A stretch of 48,237 nt of DNA, taken from Gammaproteobacteria bacterium RIFCSPHIGHO2_12_FULL_35_23 (GTDB taxonomy: Bacteria > Pseudomonadota > Gammaproteobacteria > UBA12402). This document shows, piece after piece, positions 1 through 9,704 of the stretch. Under the pieces are notes generated by a model, which worked only from the letters and a program-made list of their open reading frames with translations, had not been told where the DNA came from and ran no database searches. Position 1 is the first letter of the stretch, and the number at the start of each line of letters is the position of its first letter. Both the position numbers and the translations under genes were made by a program. The stretch is taken from NCBI GenBank assembly GCA_001801465.1, contig MGXT01000022.1:1-48237 (forward strand). Direction: 5' to 3'.

Positions 1-1
1 T

Positions 2-2101
2 AAAACTTTTAAAAGTCAACTTGCAAGCCACCATAATCCAGGTATCAGCATCAAACTAGACTTATTCAATCAAAATATTATTCTTTTTGTTACCAATACC
101 TTACTAGAAGCTATGAATCCTGATATTAAAACTCATTATGCAGATAAGATAGCAGATATTAGAGAAGTTATTAAAAATATCATTGATGCTATACCCGACA
201 ATGAGCAACTTGAAGGTATAGGAAGCTTTGCAACCCGCTTAAGAATAGGAGGGTTTCTTTTAAAGTTAAATGATAATACTTTTACTCAAGAGCTCTATGA
301 CGAAATAATTCGCGCAATAACAAGCGCTTTTACAGCAAATTCTTCCCTTACCGAAGCAGTTCATCAGGCAACCCAAATGACCGGCCAAACTCTTTATAGA
401 CAGCAGAGACAAAGAATACAAGATTTTACAAGAAGAAGATTTACAGCTGCTGGAGAAAGAGAAGTCGTAGAAGTCCAGCCTCCTTCTGATTTCAGAGCGT
501 TAGAATGTTTTTATTTGGCGCAAAAACTTCATTTAAGTGAAAGGGATGCTACGCCAAGCACTCAAGGCAGAATTCTTGCTGCTGTATTAGCTGAAAGTAC
601 TCAAGCAACTTTAACTCCAGTAGATATTGGCAATCTTAAAGCCTTAGCTGGTGATTCTGATTTTACTGCTTATCGAGAAACAAAATGGGTAGGTAATAAA
701 CAGCCTCTGGGCTATCGATTCGCAAAAATTTCTTCAACAACTGAATTTAATACTGGTTTAGAGTTTTTAGCTGCTTTATACAAAGAAGAAGCTGATAAAT
801 ATGATCAGGGAGTGAACACAAGAACAACCAGGATACCTATCCATACTCAAGCTAAATTAAGCTATTTACAACTTTTATTTTATCGTGATTTATTAGCAGA
901 AAAAGCTAATAATACCTATGTTTGGCAAAAGTTTAAAAATACTCCTGAATTGCAACAAGCTTTCACCGCCTTGTCGGGTAAAGATTTTAAAGTGCTCTTG
1001 GCTGAACCTATGATTAGTAAACCTAGTCGCTCTTCACATTTATTTAGATCATTACCTGCCGCTACCTTACGCACCGCTTATGGCATGTCTGTTGGCTTGG
1101 TAATAGGGGGAGGTGTCCATGTAGTGAATAAAGCGTTAGGAACCTCTTTAAAAACCACCCGTGCTTGTGATAAATGGCTAGGTTATGATAATTTTTTAGG
1201 GGTAGTAGAGGGTTCAACCCGTTTAGCCACTTTAGTAGGACGAATACCTGCTAACATAGTAAGAGTCGTTGTTAATTCTGCTAGAAGATTAGCTCCTAGA
1301 AAAGTAGGAGCAGTCGATGAAGGAATGGTGCGGGCTGCCAGAAAATTTACTGCAGCAACTCGCCATGCAATGACAGAAAGACCTTCAGATATTCCTCGTT
1401 ATAGACTTTCTGTACAAAAATTGATGGTAATGAAGGTAACAGGAGAATTGAATGAAGCAACTAATCAATCGCTCACTAAAGCTGAACTTGCGTTTATTTA
1501 CAATGCTTATCGCCATTCAAAATATTTCTTTCAATCTGATTCTCATATAATGAGAATCATTAAACAAGAGTGCAATAAACTTGCAACAAACGGTTCTATT
1601 ATTAAGGCTAATGATTTATTACAACGCCTCTTTCCAGAAGAAACCGCTCAATTAAAGCAAAAGCTTGGTGAAGGAGAATCCTATTCTATTTTCTTTTTCT
1701 TACAAAAAATATTTAGAGCTGAAATGCGTGCTGCTAAAGACACAGCTAGCAAAACTTTTAAAACAATACAAACAACTACTCAAGGACAGTCTATTTACAA
1801 CAATCTGGCTGGCATAGAATTAAATTTAGCAGCTAGCTCTATGCTCGGTACTATTAGCACCAGCTGTCAACACGCTTGCCTGGCATTGACAACCTGTGCA
1901 GATGATCTTATTGCATTGGCACGGCCGGCCAACTCTACTGGTCAAGTAGTTAAAGGGTTAGGTGGTGGTGCTTTAGCCAGTAGATCTGGTTTAGCTCCTT
2001 TACCAACAGGAGCAAGCACCTTGCTTTTACCTATACCAGCAGCGCCGCCCCCTGTACAGAGACCAGGAGACTCCCCAGCAGGCTCCTCCCTCCACATTTA
2101 A
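2..2101 (+). CDS. Large protein of unknown function, 5' end outside the window (candidate effector)
   Basis: I do not recognise a family. The frame is open from base 2 to the first in-window ATG at 113 (37 codons, no stop). No convincing ribosome binding site precedes that ATG, so the gene very likely begins left of the window; 699 codons are visible. The protein is mostly polar and helix-prone. A hydrophobic, glycine-rich patch (GLVIGGGVHVV) lies roughly at residue 330 counted from the ATG. The last 50 residues change to a Gly/Ala/Pro-rich tail that includes PAAPPPVQRPG. The next gene follows after 33 bases on the same strand, so the two are probably cotranscribed. Size, lack of a housekeeping signature and a Dot/Icm locus in the same window make a secreted effector possible. 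That is inference only. Confidence 0.7.
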   Translation, partial: KTFKSQLASHHNPGISIKLDLFNQNIILFVTNTLLEAMNPDIKTHYADKIADIREVIKNIIDAIPDNEQLEGIGSFATRLRIGGFLLKLNDNTFTQELYDEIIRAITSAFTANSSLTEAVHQATQMTGQTLYRQQRQRIQDFTRRRFTAAGEREVVEVQPPSDFRALECFYLAQKLHLSERDATPSTQGRILAAVLAESTQATLTPVDIGNLKALAGDSDFTAYRETKWVGNKQPLGYRFAKISSTTEFNTGLEFLAALYKEEADKYDQGVNTRTTRIPIHTQAKLSYLQLLFYRDLLAEKANNTYVWQKFKNTPELQQAFTALSGKDFKVLLAEPMISKPSRSSHLFRSLPAATLRTAYGMSVGLVIGGGVHVVNKALGTSLKTTRACDKWLGYDNFLGVVEGSTRLATLVGRIPANIVRVVVNSARRLAPRKVGAVDEGMVRAARKFTAATRHAMTERPSDIPRYRLSVQKLMVMKVTGELNEATNQSLTKAELAFIYNAYRHSKYFFQSDSHIMRIIKQECNKLATNGSIIKANDLLQRLFPEETAQLKQKLGEGESYSIFFFLQKIFRAEMRAAKDTASKTFKTIQTTTQGQSIYNNLAGIELNLAASSMLGTISTSCQHACLALTTCADDLIALARPANSTGQVVKGLGGGALASRSGLAPLPTGASTLLLPIPAAPPPVQRPGDSPAGSSLHI

Positions 2102-2134
2102 GGTGAGATTTCAACAAATTTAAATAAAAAAACG

Positions 2135-4468
2135 ATGAAAACACCTAGCTTTCAACTTTGGTATGAAACTTTACGAGAGACCCGTGCTGATTATACAACA
2201 CTGTCAACCGAAGAGTTAGTTGCAATAATATTGAAAATTGAGACGGATTGCGAATTAGAGTTTTTTACCAAAAAATTATCTATAGCGTGTCCAGATAAAC
2301 TGGCTACTCATAAATATTTACTCTTAGCAAAATTTGCCGAGATTAGAAAAATTCCTCCTTTTTTTCATACTTACCTTTATCAAGAAATGTTGCATTCAGG
2401 TTTTACTACTCTCGCTCATTTAGCCAGCATTGCCTATCCTGACATGATTACTTGCAAAGAAACATTGGATATTCAAAGCACGCTTTTTTCATTACATCAC
2501 CCAAGTATATTAATTGAATACTTAGCAGAACCTACCAGCAAAAAAGCATTTTTTTCATTAAAAACCCTAGAGCTCCATACTTTTTATCTCTATTTAATAA
2601 GAAATGACACGCTGACTGTTATTAAATTTATAAAAGAAACTTATTTTAACGACAGTATGATTGAATTATTAATTCATTTAAGCTCGCAGCTTACTCGTAG
2701 TCAGTTTTATTACTTGCAAATAGTATTTAATTTATTTAATAAATATCACTTTGCGCTAAATTATGAAGAAACTCATTATGTTTTATCTCAATTAGCCCCC
2801 TATATAAATGATCCAGCCAGCCCTTCCTGGGCTATTATTGAAAGGTTAATAAAAAAAGCCTTACAGCAATCCTTAACGTTAACGCAAATTATTCGACTAA
2901 AAGAGTTGTTAAAATATTTTTATTATCTTATTGTTTATGGAGATTCGAGTTATTTTGAAGATTTTCTTAAAAACTGTGAGTCGAGACAAATTATTCAACT
3001 CACTCTCTGGTTAGTTGACTATATGAGAACTCCTCCTCAACCTATTTCTGTCAAAACCTTGTGTTCTTTGGTTAAAGGCCTTATACAGGCAGCTTTGCAA
3101 ATGAATTCAGCCTGCCTTTTGTATGAAATAATGCAGTTTATCAAAGACAAATCTTTGTTTAAAATCGATCAGACTTTTTATGTGAATATTTTACTATTCG
3201 CTGTTCAAGGAAGTGATTTCGTAACCTTAAATAGAGCCTTAACAAATATTCCACCAAGTATTTTTAACAAGGTTTTTACCCCAGAGTTCATTGAACAATT
3301 ATTCAATACTATCATCAAAACTAATCAACCCAAGGTACTACACTATTTTTTCATGCATGGCTATATCCACTTATCAGAATTAGAAGCTTATGTTGAAAGA
3401 ATTATCCTGCTTGCTGCTTTGCAAAATGACCAAGAAACTTTCAATGATTTAATTGCCTACCTTCCTGGCGAGAAAAAAGAAGCTATGGTAAAACTTACAG
3501 CATCTTTCTTAAGACCAACTGAAGAGGTTGAAACACTTTATTCAACTTTACAAACCAATCTTGCAGCTTATTCTCCCTATGCTTCACAAAGTTTCTATAA
3601 TCAATCAGTAACAAAAATAGTAAAAGTTGCAAGCTATTTAATTAAAAAATATGGCTCGCTCGAGCCAGACAAGACTTTTGAAGCTGTACTCGTTTTGCTG
3701 GCTAATTCTCGCCATACTATTGCTTTAGCCTCGGGCACAGAAAGAGCTCAACTCTTTGGAGCTAAACGCTATGAAAGTTTCACTACCCCCCTGTTGGCTG
3801 CTCAATACTCAGCTTTCATAGATTGGCATCAATCACCAGATTTCTCTCCATATTTTAAAGATTATTTAATTACAGATGAAATAAAAGGTCAGGTTTTTCT
3901 CCGCATTAAAGAACCTGAATCAACTTTAATATTAACTTCCTTAAATCCAGAGAAATGGGTTCATACCGAACCTTGCTACATTGAGGAAGGTTTACAACTT
4001 ACCAGACAAGATTTTCAAGCAATCATGAACAGTGCAACCACTGAAAGTTTTATCATTCATTTAGCTAGCTTTGTCTGGCTTTTTGCACAAATTGCACCTT
4101 TCATGCGTGGTAGTGCAGCAATTCTTGAATATTTCATTAAAGCTATTTCACTGGCTAAAGGTTATCATTTTCCTGTGTTAAACAACTCTTGCCTCATAGA
4201 TTGTGTTGCATTATCAACGCCTAGCAAACAAATTTTCACCATCATGTTTCAGAAAATAATTGGCCCACAATTAGAAGTTCTTCCCGCAACAGAACCATGT
4301 CCAGTTGAAAGTTTAGCGCTAGATTTAAGATCAGCTTTATTATCAGCTGTCGTCTTACCTGATATTGAGCTTACTATAGCTTCAATTAGTAAAAGCCCTA
4401 CACTTTGGTCTGCAACCTCTACTTCGCCTGATGATCCCGAGATAACGTTTCATCCCTACAGACCTTAA
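2135..4468 (+). CDS. Large helical protein of unknown function (candidate effector)
   Basis: A 777-residue protein with no domain I recognise. It has no signal peptide and no obvious membrane segments. Its sequence is an almost unbroken series of amphipathic helices rich in Leu, Ile, Tyr and Phe. Motifs such as AVQGSDFVTLNRAL and AALQNDQETFNDLI resemble degenerate ankyrin- or TPR-like helical repeats, without a clean consensus. It starts 33 bases after the preceding unknown gene and is probably in the same transcript; the ribosome binding site is poor. It ends about 110 bases before the convergent ftsW end, and I saw no strong terminator between them. A helical-repeat effector delivered by the Dot/Icm system is one reading; a cytoplasmic scaffold is another. 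Confidence 0.75.
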   Translation: MKTPSFQLWYETLRETRADYTTLSTEELVAIILKIETDCELEFFTKKLSIACPDKLATHKYLLLAKFAEIRKIPPFFHTYLYQEMLHSGFTTLAHLASIAYPDMITCKETLDIQSTLFSLHHPSILIEYLAEPTSKKAFFSLKTLELHTFYLYLIRNDTLTVIKFIKETYFNDSMIELLIHLSSQLTRSQFYYLQIVFNLFNKYHFALNYEETHYVLSQLAPYINDPASPSWAIIERLIKKALQQSLTLTQIIRLKELLKYFYYLIVYGDSSYFEDFLKNCESRQIIQLTLWLVDYMRTPPQPISVKTLCSLVKGLIQAALQMNSACLLYEIMQFIKDKSLFKIDQTFYVNILLFAVQGSDFVTLNRALTNIPPSIFNKVFTPEFIEQLFNTIIKTNQPKVLHYFFMHGYIHLSELEAYVERIILLAALQNDQETFNDLIAYLPGEKKEAMVKLTASFLRPTEEVETLYSTLQTNLAAYSPYASQSFYNQSVTKIVKVASYLIKKYGSLEPDKTFEAVLVLLANSRHTIALASGTERAQLFGAKRYESFTTPLLAAQYSAFIDWHQSPDFSPYFKDYLITDEIKGQVFLRIKEPESTLILTSLNPEKWVHTEPCYIEEGLQLTRQDFQAIMNSATTESFIIHLASFVWLFAQIAPFMRGSAAILEYFIKAISLAKGYHFPVLNNSCLIDCVALSTPSKQIFTIMFQKIIGPQLEVLPATEPCPVESLALDLRSALLSAVVLPDIELTIASISKSPTLWSATSTSPDDPEITFHPYRP

Positions 4469-4579
4469 CCAAACGAAATAGATTTTAATTTTATATCTTT
4501 ATAAAGAAAAGTTTTTTAACGCTCTATTATTGACACTGGAAGAAATTTTTAACTACATTTATTTAATCAGGTCTTAAGA

Positions 4580-5773
4580 TTAATTAAAACGACTAGACCG
4601 TTTTAATGGTGTTGGCTGTAGTTCTGGCATAAATAAATTAAATTTACCAGTACGTACTTCATAATCGATACGTAGCAATATGGCAATCACTATACAGTCG
4701 ATCATCATACTACTCCCTCCGTAACTCATCAGCGGTAAAGTTAAACCTTTGGTAGGAAATAATCCACCCGTCACGCCAATATTTACAGCCGCTTGCATAG
4801 CTAACCAAATGGCAAAACCATAAGCCATAAACCCCGCGGCAGCAAAACCTGCAAGTTGTGCTCGCTTACCAATTAACAAGGCCCTCCCTACTAACACGAC
4901 ATAGAGAGCAATAGTAATTAACACGCCAATTAATCCTAACTCTTCTGCTAAAACTGCAAATAAAAAGTCTGTATGCGCTTCTGGTAAGTAAAAAAGTTTT
5001 TGAATACTACCACCTAACCCTACACCAAAAATTCCTCCGTGACCAAAAGCAATCAAAGATTGTGTTAATTGATAGCCACTGTTATAGGCATTAGCCCATG
5101 GATTTAAAAAAGTAGTCAGTCGCTGCATTCGATAGGGAGAGGAGATCGCTAAAATCGCAAAGGCAATCACTACTAAAATTACTAGTACAATGAACTGCCA
5201 AACACGCACGCCACCCATGTACATCATGCCTAACACCGTAACGCCGACGACAACTAAAGCACCAAAATCAGGCTCTTTTAATAATAAAATCGCAATTATT
5301 CCTAAAATAAGCATTGGTTTTAAAAACCCTCTAATTCTAGTACATACTTCCTCATGACGCCTAACTAAATAACCAGCCATGTATATTACTACAGCGAGTT
5401 TAATAAATTCTGAAACTTGCAAATTAATAAATCCAAAACCAATCCAACGAACACTGCCATTGGCTTCATGGCCAATACCAGGAATTAATACCATCACTAA
5501 TAAGAACATTCCTAATAGTAATAAAATACCTCCCATCCGCAACCAATAAGCGATTTCGACCCGAACCACAATAAATGCCAAAAAAACACCCATAATGACA
5601 TAAGCTAATTGTCTAAATAGATAGTAAAAGGGGGCACCAAACTGACGCTCTGAAATAACCATGGAAGCAGAAGCTACCATCAATAAACCTAACGCAAGAA
5701 TAGCAATAGCTGCTGCCACAAAATACTGGTCAACTATTAAATGTGAATTATGCGACGACTGCTTTGTTGTCAT
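4580..5773 (-). CDS. ftsW: FtsW, septal peptidoglycan glycosyltransferase
   Basis: SEDS-family integral membrane protein that polymerises lipid II at the division septum together with the class B PBP FtsI, also encoded in this cluster. The 397-residue protein shows about ten hydrophobic segments. It carries the family signatures LKEPDFGALVVV in the middle, the loop segment with YLPEAHTDFLFAVLAEELG, and near the C-terminus FPTKGLTLPLMSYGGSS. The start ATG lies inside the end of murD (26-base overlap), which suggests translational coupling. It is the last gene of the dcw run: the murG, murC, ddl and ftsQAZ genes that usually follow are not here, and an unrelated gene converges on it. Confidence 0.96.
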   Translation of the reverse strand: MTTKQSSHNSHLIVDQYFVAAAIAILALGLLMVASASMVISERQFGAPFYYLFRQLAYVIMGVFLAFIVVRVEIAYWLRMGGILLLLGMFLLVMVLIPGIGHEANGSVRWIGFGFINLQVSEFIKLAVVIYMAGYLVRRHEEVCTRIRGFLKPMLILGIIAILLLKEPDFGALVVVGVTVLGMMYMGGVRVWQFIVLVILVVIAFAILAISSPYRMQRLTTFLNPWANAYNSGYQLTQSLIAFGHGGIFGVGLGGSIQKLFYLPEAHTDFLFAVLAEELGLIGVLITIALYVVLVGRALLIGKRAQLAGFAAAGFMAYGFAIWLAMQAAVNIGVTGGLFPTKGLTLPLMSYGGSSMMIDCIVIAILLRIDYEVRTGKFNLFMPELQPTPLKRSSRFN

Positions 5774-7109
5774 TAATTCGTTGCCTAACTAATTTTACAA
5801 ACGTTTCACCACGATCATTAAAATCCTTAAACATATCAAAGCTAGCACAAGCTGGCGATAAAAGCACCTTATCTTCAGCTTGAGCATATTTTTCCGCTAC
5901 TGCAATGGCTGTAGCTAAGCTATCTACTTCAACACTAAGCACATTAGGTCCACAAGCTGCTTTGATTTTATCGCGATCTTTTCCTAGTAATATTAATAAT
6001 TTTACTTGTTGTTCAACAACTGGCCTTAAAGGTAAAAAATCAGCCCCTTTACCAAGACCACCGGCAATAAGCAAAATATCTTTTTTATTTGGAGTAGCTA
6101 AACTTTTAATGGCTGCAATAGCAGCGCCTACATTAGTAGCTTTGGAATCATTATACCAACTTATTCCTTGGTAACATTCCACTAATTCACAGCGATGCCG
6201 TAAACCTTTAAAACTCTTTAACACGTTTAACATTGCTGTTAACGGTAACCCTATTGCCTCCCCTAACGCTAAACTTGCTAAAGCATTTAATACATTATGA
6301 TAACCTTGTAATGAAAGTTCAGCTTCAGCAATAAGTAACTCCTTGCCACGAGCTAGATAGCGTTTACCTTGATGAATAATAATACCATATTCATAATTAG
6401 ATTGCGGTGCATCCACTGCAAAGCTTCGATAGTTTGTAAATGGTTTTGTTGGTAAAGTTGCAGAATCATCGCGGTTATAAACAGCGACTTTGGCATGCTG
6501 ATAGATTCTTTGTTTGGCATCAATATACTCTTGCATCGTCGCATAACGATCCATATGATCTTCACTAATGTTTAAAATGGTTGCGGCTTGCAGCTTTAAT
6601 GAATAGGTTGTTTCTAATTGAAAACTTGATAATTCTAAAACGAATAGTTCAGCTTGTTCAGCCTCTACCTCTAAAATAGGCGTACCAATATTCCCAGCCA
6701 CAACGGTTTTAACACCAGCTTTTTTAGCCATTTCACCCACTAGAGTGGTAACAGTTGATTTACCATTAGCACCAGTAATCCCCACTACTGAGGCTTTAAC
6801 TTGTCTAGCAAATAATTCTATATCACCAATTACAGACTTACCTTGCGAAAGTGCCTGTGCTATCGCTGGAATCTTTAAAGAAACACCTGGGCTTACTATC
6901 AATTGGTTGGCTTCTTGAATCAAAGCTTCTGAAACTTCACCAAAACAAGTTGGGGTTTCGGGAGCAAATTTAGCTAGCTCTTCAAGACCAGGCGGCGTAG
7001 GCCTGGTATCAGTCACAGCAAATAAAACCCCTTGTTTTTTAAGATAACGAGCACAAGATAAGCCTGTCTGGCCTAATCCTATTATTAATGTATAGCCTGC
7101 TTTATTCAT
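5748..7109 (-). CDS. murD: MurD, UDP-MurNAc-L-alanine:D-glutamate ligase
   Basis: Cytoplasmic ATP-dependent Mur ligase that adds D-glutamate to UDP-MurNAc-L-Ala during peptidoglycan precursor synthesis. The 453-residue length is normal. The N-terminal Rossmann-like UDP-binding motif is LIIGLGQTGLSCARYL. The ATP-binding P-loop is GANGKST at residues 113-119. Downstream come the central-domain segment NISEDHMDRY and the C-terminal-domain segment YNDSKATNVGAA. The gene follows mraY after 3 bases and overlaps ftsW by 26 bases, as expected for a single dcw transcript. The ribosome binding site is weak, consistent with coupling to mraY translation. Confidence 0.97.
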   Translation of the reverse strand: MNKAGYTLIIGLGQTGLSCARYLKKQGVLFAVTDTRPTPPGLEELAKFAPETPTCFGEVSEALIQEANQLIVSPGVSLKIPAIAQALSQGKSVIGDIELFARQVKASVVGITGANGKSTVTTLVGEMAKKAGVKTVVAGNIGTPILEVEAEQAELFVLELSSFQLETTYSLKLQAATILNISEDHMDRYATMQEYIDAKQRIYQHAKVAVYNRDDSATLPTKPFTNYRSFAVDAPQSNYEYGIIIHQGKRYLARGKELLIAEAELSLQGYHNVLNALASLALGEAIGLPLTAMLNVLKSFKGLRHRCELVECYQGISWYNDSKATNVGAAIAAIKSLATPNKKDILLIAGGLGKGADFLPLRPVVEQQVKLLILLGKDRDKIKAACGPNVLSVEVDSLATAIAVAEKYAQAEDKVLLSPACASFDMFKDFNDRGETFVKLVRQRINDNKAVVA

Positions 7110-7112
7110 AGT

Positions 7113-8195
7113 TTATCGAAGTTTTAAAGTTGCCAGTCCACACAAAACCAATATAAAAGTAATAATCCAAAAACGCACAATTACCCTGGGTTCTGGCCAA
7201 CCTTTTAATTCAAAGTGATGATGGATCGGCGCCATCCTAAAAATTCTTTTACCCGTTAGCTTAAAAGAAGCAACCTGTAAAATAACTGATACTGTTTCTA
7301 ATACAAAAATCCCCCCCATGACTAAAAGTACCAATTCCTGTCTAACTAAGACCGCCATGAGTCCTAGCATGGCTCCTAACCCTTGCGAACCCATATCACC
7401 CATAAAAACTTGAGCTGGATAAGTATTAAACCATAAAAATCCCAACCCAGCGCCAACTGCTGCCGTACAAAATACAGTCAGCTCCCCGGCTCCAGGAACA
7501 AATGGAATTTTAAGATAACTAGCAAACTGATAATTTCCGCCCACATAGGCAAAAATTCCTAAGGCACCCGCCACCATCACCGTAGGTAAAATAGCTAATC
7601 CATCTAAGCCATCGGTTAAGTTTACTGCATTACTAGAGCCCACAATCACAAAATAACCTAACACCACATAAAACCAACCTAATTGGATATGAATATTTTT
7701 AAAAAAAGGAATTAATAATAAAGTTTCATCCGGTGTTTTAGCAGTAAAATAAAGATAGAGGAGAACAAGTAAAGCTAATACCGATTGCCAAAAAAACTTC
7801 CAACGGCTAGCCATCCCACGGCTACTTTTTAAAACTAGTTTACGATAATCATCAATACCACCAATCACACCAAAACCCAGTGTAACAATCAGCACTGTCC
7901 AAATATAAGGATTACTAAGATCACCCCAAAGTAATACAGCAACTGTAATGGAAATAAGAATCAACAAACCACCCATAGTAGGAGTGCCTGCTTTAGAAAA
8001 ATGCGACTGAGGACCATCTGTGCGTATAACTTGGCCAACTTTATAGCGAGCTAACCGACTAATCACATAAGGTCCTAATAATAAAGCGACAAACAAAGCT
8101 GTTAAGGTACTGAGAATCGCACGCAGAGTAATGTATTGAAATACGGCAAAACCATGATACAAGTATTTCAATAGCTCCATTAACCACAATAACAT
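7113..8195 (-). CDS. mraY: MraY, phospho-MurNAc-pentapeptide translocase
   Basis: Integral membrane enzyme that transfers phospho-MurNAc-pentapeptide to undecaprenyl phosphate to make lipid I. The 360-residue length equals the family norm, with about ten hydrophobic segments. Diagnostic motifs are present: GIDDYRKL (catalytic Asp pair region), [26 protein letters not shown] and the His-rich loop [14 protein letters not shown] good ribosome binding site (agaggcg) precedes the start. It lies directly downstream of murE with only 15 bases between them, where murF is normally found. MraY substrate carries D-Ala-D-Ala added by MurF, so murF must be elsewhere in the genome. Confidence 0.97.
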   Translation of the reverse strand: MLLWLMELLKYLYHGFAVFQYITLRAILSTLTALFVALLLGPYVISRLARYKVGQVIRTDGPQSHFSKAGTPTMGGLLILISITVAVLLWGDLSNPYIWTVLIVTLGFGVIGGIDDYRKLVLKSSRGMASRWKFFWQSVLALLVLLYLYFTAKTPDETLLLIPFFKNIHIQLGWFYVVLGYFVIVGSSNAVNLTDGLDGLAILPTVMVAGALGIFAYVGGNYQFASYLKIPFVPGAGELTVFCTAAVGAGLGFLWFNTYPAQVFMGDMGSQGLGAMLGLMAVLVRQELVLLVMGGIFVLETVSVILQVASFKLTGKRIFRMAPIHHHFELKGWPEPRVIVRFWIITFILVLCGLATLKLR

Positions 8196-8210
8196 ATAAA
8201 ATCGCCTCTT

Positions 8211-9704
8211 TTAGGGGTTCATTTGCAAAGCTTGCTTAACTTTTTGTACATCGTCAAATGGAATTTGCTTATCTTTAATAATTTGTATGGTTTCATGGCC
8301 TTTACCTGCTATGAGCACCATGTCACCAGCTTGTCCCAAGCGAATTGCTTGCCAAATAGCTTTTTCTCTATCAAGTTCAATATAAACCGCTTGTCTGTTA
8401 ATAAAGCCCTGCACGATGTCAGTTACAATTTCTTGGGGATCTTCATTTCTAGGATTATCACTCGTCACGACGATAAGATCAGCATAACGCTCGGCAATCG
8501 CTGCCATCAGAGGTCTTTTAGCACGATCTCGATTGCCCCCACAGCCAAAAACACAAATTAATTTTTGTTTACTGATGGCTTTTAAAGTTGTCAACACTTG
8601 TTCTAAAGCATCAGGGGTGTGTGCAAAATCTACTATCACTAAAGGTTTTCCAGCGTAACGAATACATTGCATACGTCCTGGCACATTGATTAATTGTTTA
8701 ACAGCAGTAACAAACTCAAGTTTAGCAAAACCTAATAACCCCAATACTCCCATCACTGCCAATAAATTGCTAACGTTAAATTGTCCTAATAAGTCTAAAT
8801 TTAGTATCCCGTCTCCCCACGTACTTGCAAAGTTTAATTGCATACCGGCTAACGATAACTCAGCTTTTTTAACTACGATATAATTAAGCGAGGAGTTTGC
8901 TGCAAGTAAAGGAGCTAATTGAGTTTTCTTAGCATACAAACAAATTTTATTTTTTTTATCAGCTTGCTGTAACCAAACTCTACCCTCTGGGTCATCATAA
9001 TTAATGACTAACTTAGTCAGTCCAGGCCAATGCAGTAATCGTCTTTTAGCTAAAGCATAATTTTCCATGGTGCCATGATAATCTAAATGATCTTGTGTTA
9101 AATTGGTAAATACTGCTACTTCAAAGTCAATTCCAGCAACTCGATGCTGCATTAAAGCATGCGAAGATACTTCCATGACTACCGCTTGTGCTCCCTGGTT
9201 GACTAATTCTTTCAAACAACGTTGTAAAGTAATAGCATCAGGGGTGGTCATTCCAGTAGAATGTAAAGCATGAATAAATCCATAACCTAAAGTGCCAATG
9301 ATGGCACAAGGTTTATTTAAGTGCGTTAAAGCTTGTGCCAAAAAATAACAACATGAAGTTTTACCATTTGTTCCCGTCACACCAATCATTGTTAATTGAC
9401 GGCTAGGATACCCAAAAAATTTTGCCGCCAAGGATCCTAAATGTGTTAATAGATTAGGTAAGGTAATAATAGGTACACTCTCTTGCCATTGTATCGCCTC
9501 TTGCTCACCTGTTTTTAGGATGGCACAAGCTTGTTTAACCATAGCTTCAACAAGATAGCGCTCGCCATCAGTTTGACTGCCAGGTAAAGCAAAAAATAAA
9601 TCACCTGGTTTAACTTTACGACTATCTAAAGCTAAATCTTTTACCTCTATGTCAATTTGAAATGATCTAGATAAATAACCTGCCAACAAGTCTGTTAATT
9701 GCAT
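8211..9704 (-). CDS. murE: MurE, UDP-MurNAc-tripeptide synthetase (meso-DAP adding)
   Basis: Cytoplasmic Mur ligase that adds the third amino acid of the stem peptide. The 497-residue protein carries the ATP P-loop GTNGKT at 111-116, the UDP-binding N-terminal segment LDSRKVKPGDLFFALPG, and the central motif TNLTQDHLDYHGTMENY. The DNPR motif at 416-419 (SDNPRNEDP) is the known signature for meso-diaminopimelate specificity, so the peptidoglycan should be Gram-negative type. The stop of ftsI directly precedes the start (TAGATG), with gaggcg as ribosome binding site. It is complete, with no fused MurF domain. Confidence 0.97.
   Translation of the reverse strand: MQLTDLLAGYLSRSFQIDIEVKDLALDSRKVKPGDLFFALPGSQTDGERYLVEAMVKQACAILKTGEQEAIQWQESVPIITLPNLLTHLGSLAAKFFGYPSRQLTMIGVTGTNGKTSCCYFLAQALTHLNKPCAIIGTLGYGFIHALHSTGMTTPDAITLQRCLKELVNQGAQAVVMEVSSHALMQHRVAGIDFEVAVFTNLTQDHLDYHGTMENYALAKRRLLHWPGLTKLVINYDDPEGRVWLQQADKKNKICLYAKKTQLAPLLAANSSLNYIVVKKAELSLAGMQLNFASTWGDGILNLDLLGQFNVSNLLAVMGVLGLLGFAKLEFVTAVKQLINVPGRMQCIRYAGKPLVIVDFAHTPDALEQVLTTLKAISKQKLICVFGCGGNRDRAKRPLMAAIAERYADLIVVTSDNPRNEDPQEIVTDIVQGFINRQAVYIELDREKAIWQAIRLGQAGDMVLIAGKGHETIQIIKDKQIPFDDVQKVKQALQMNP

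Noticed and set aside
8196..8210. A degraded murF between murE and mraY
   Set aside because: Only 15 bases are left, carrying the ribosome binding site of mraY. Nothing of murF remains.
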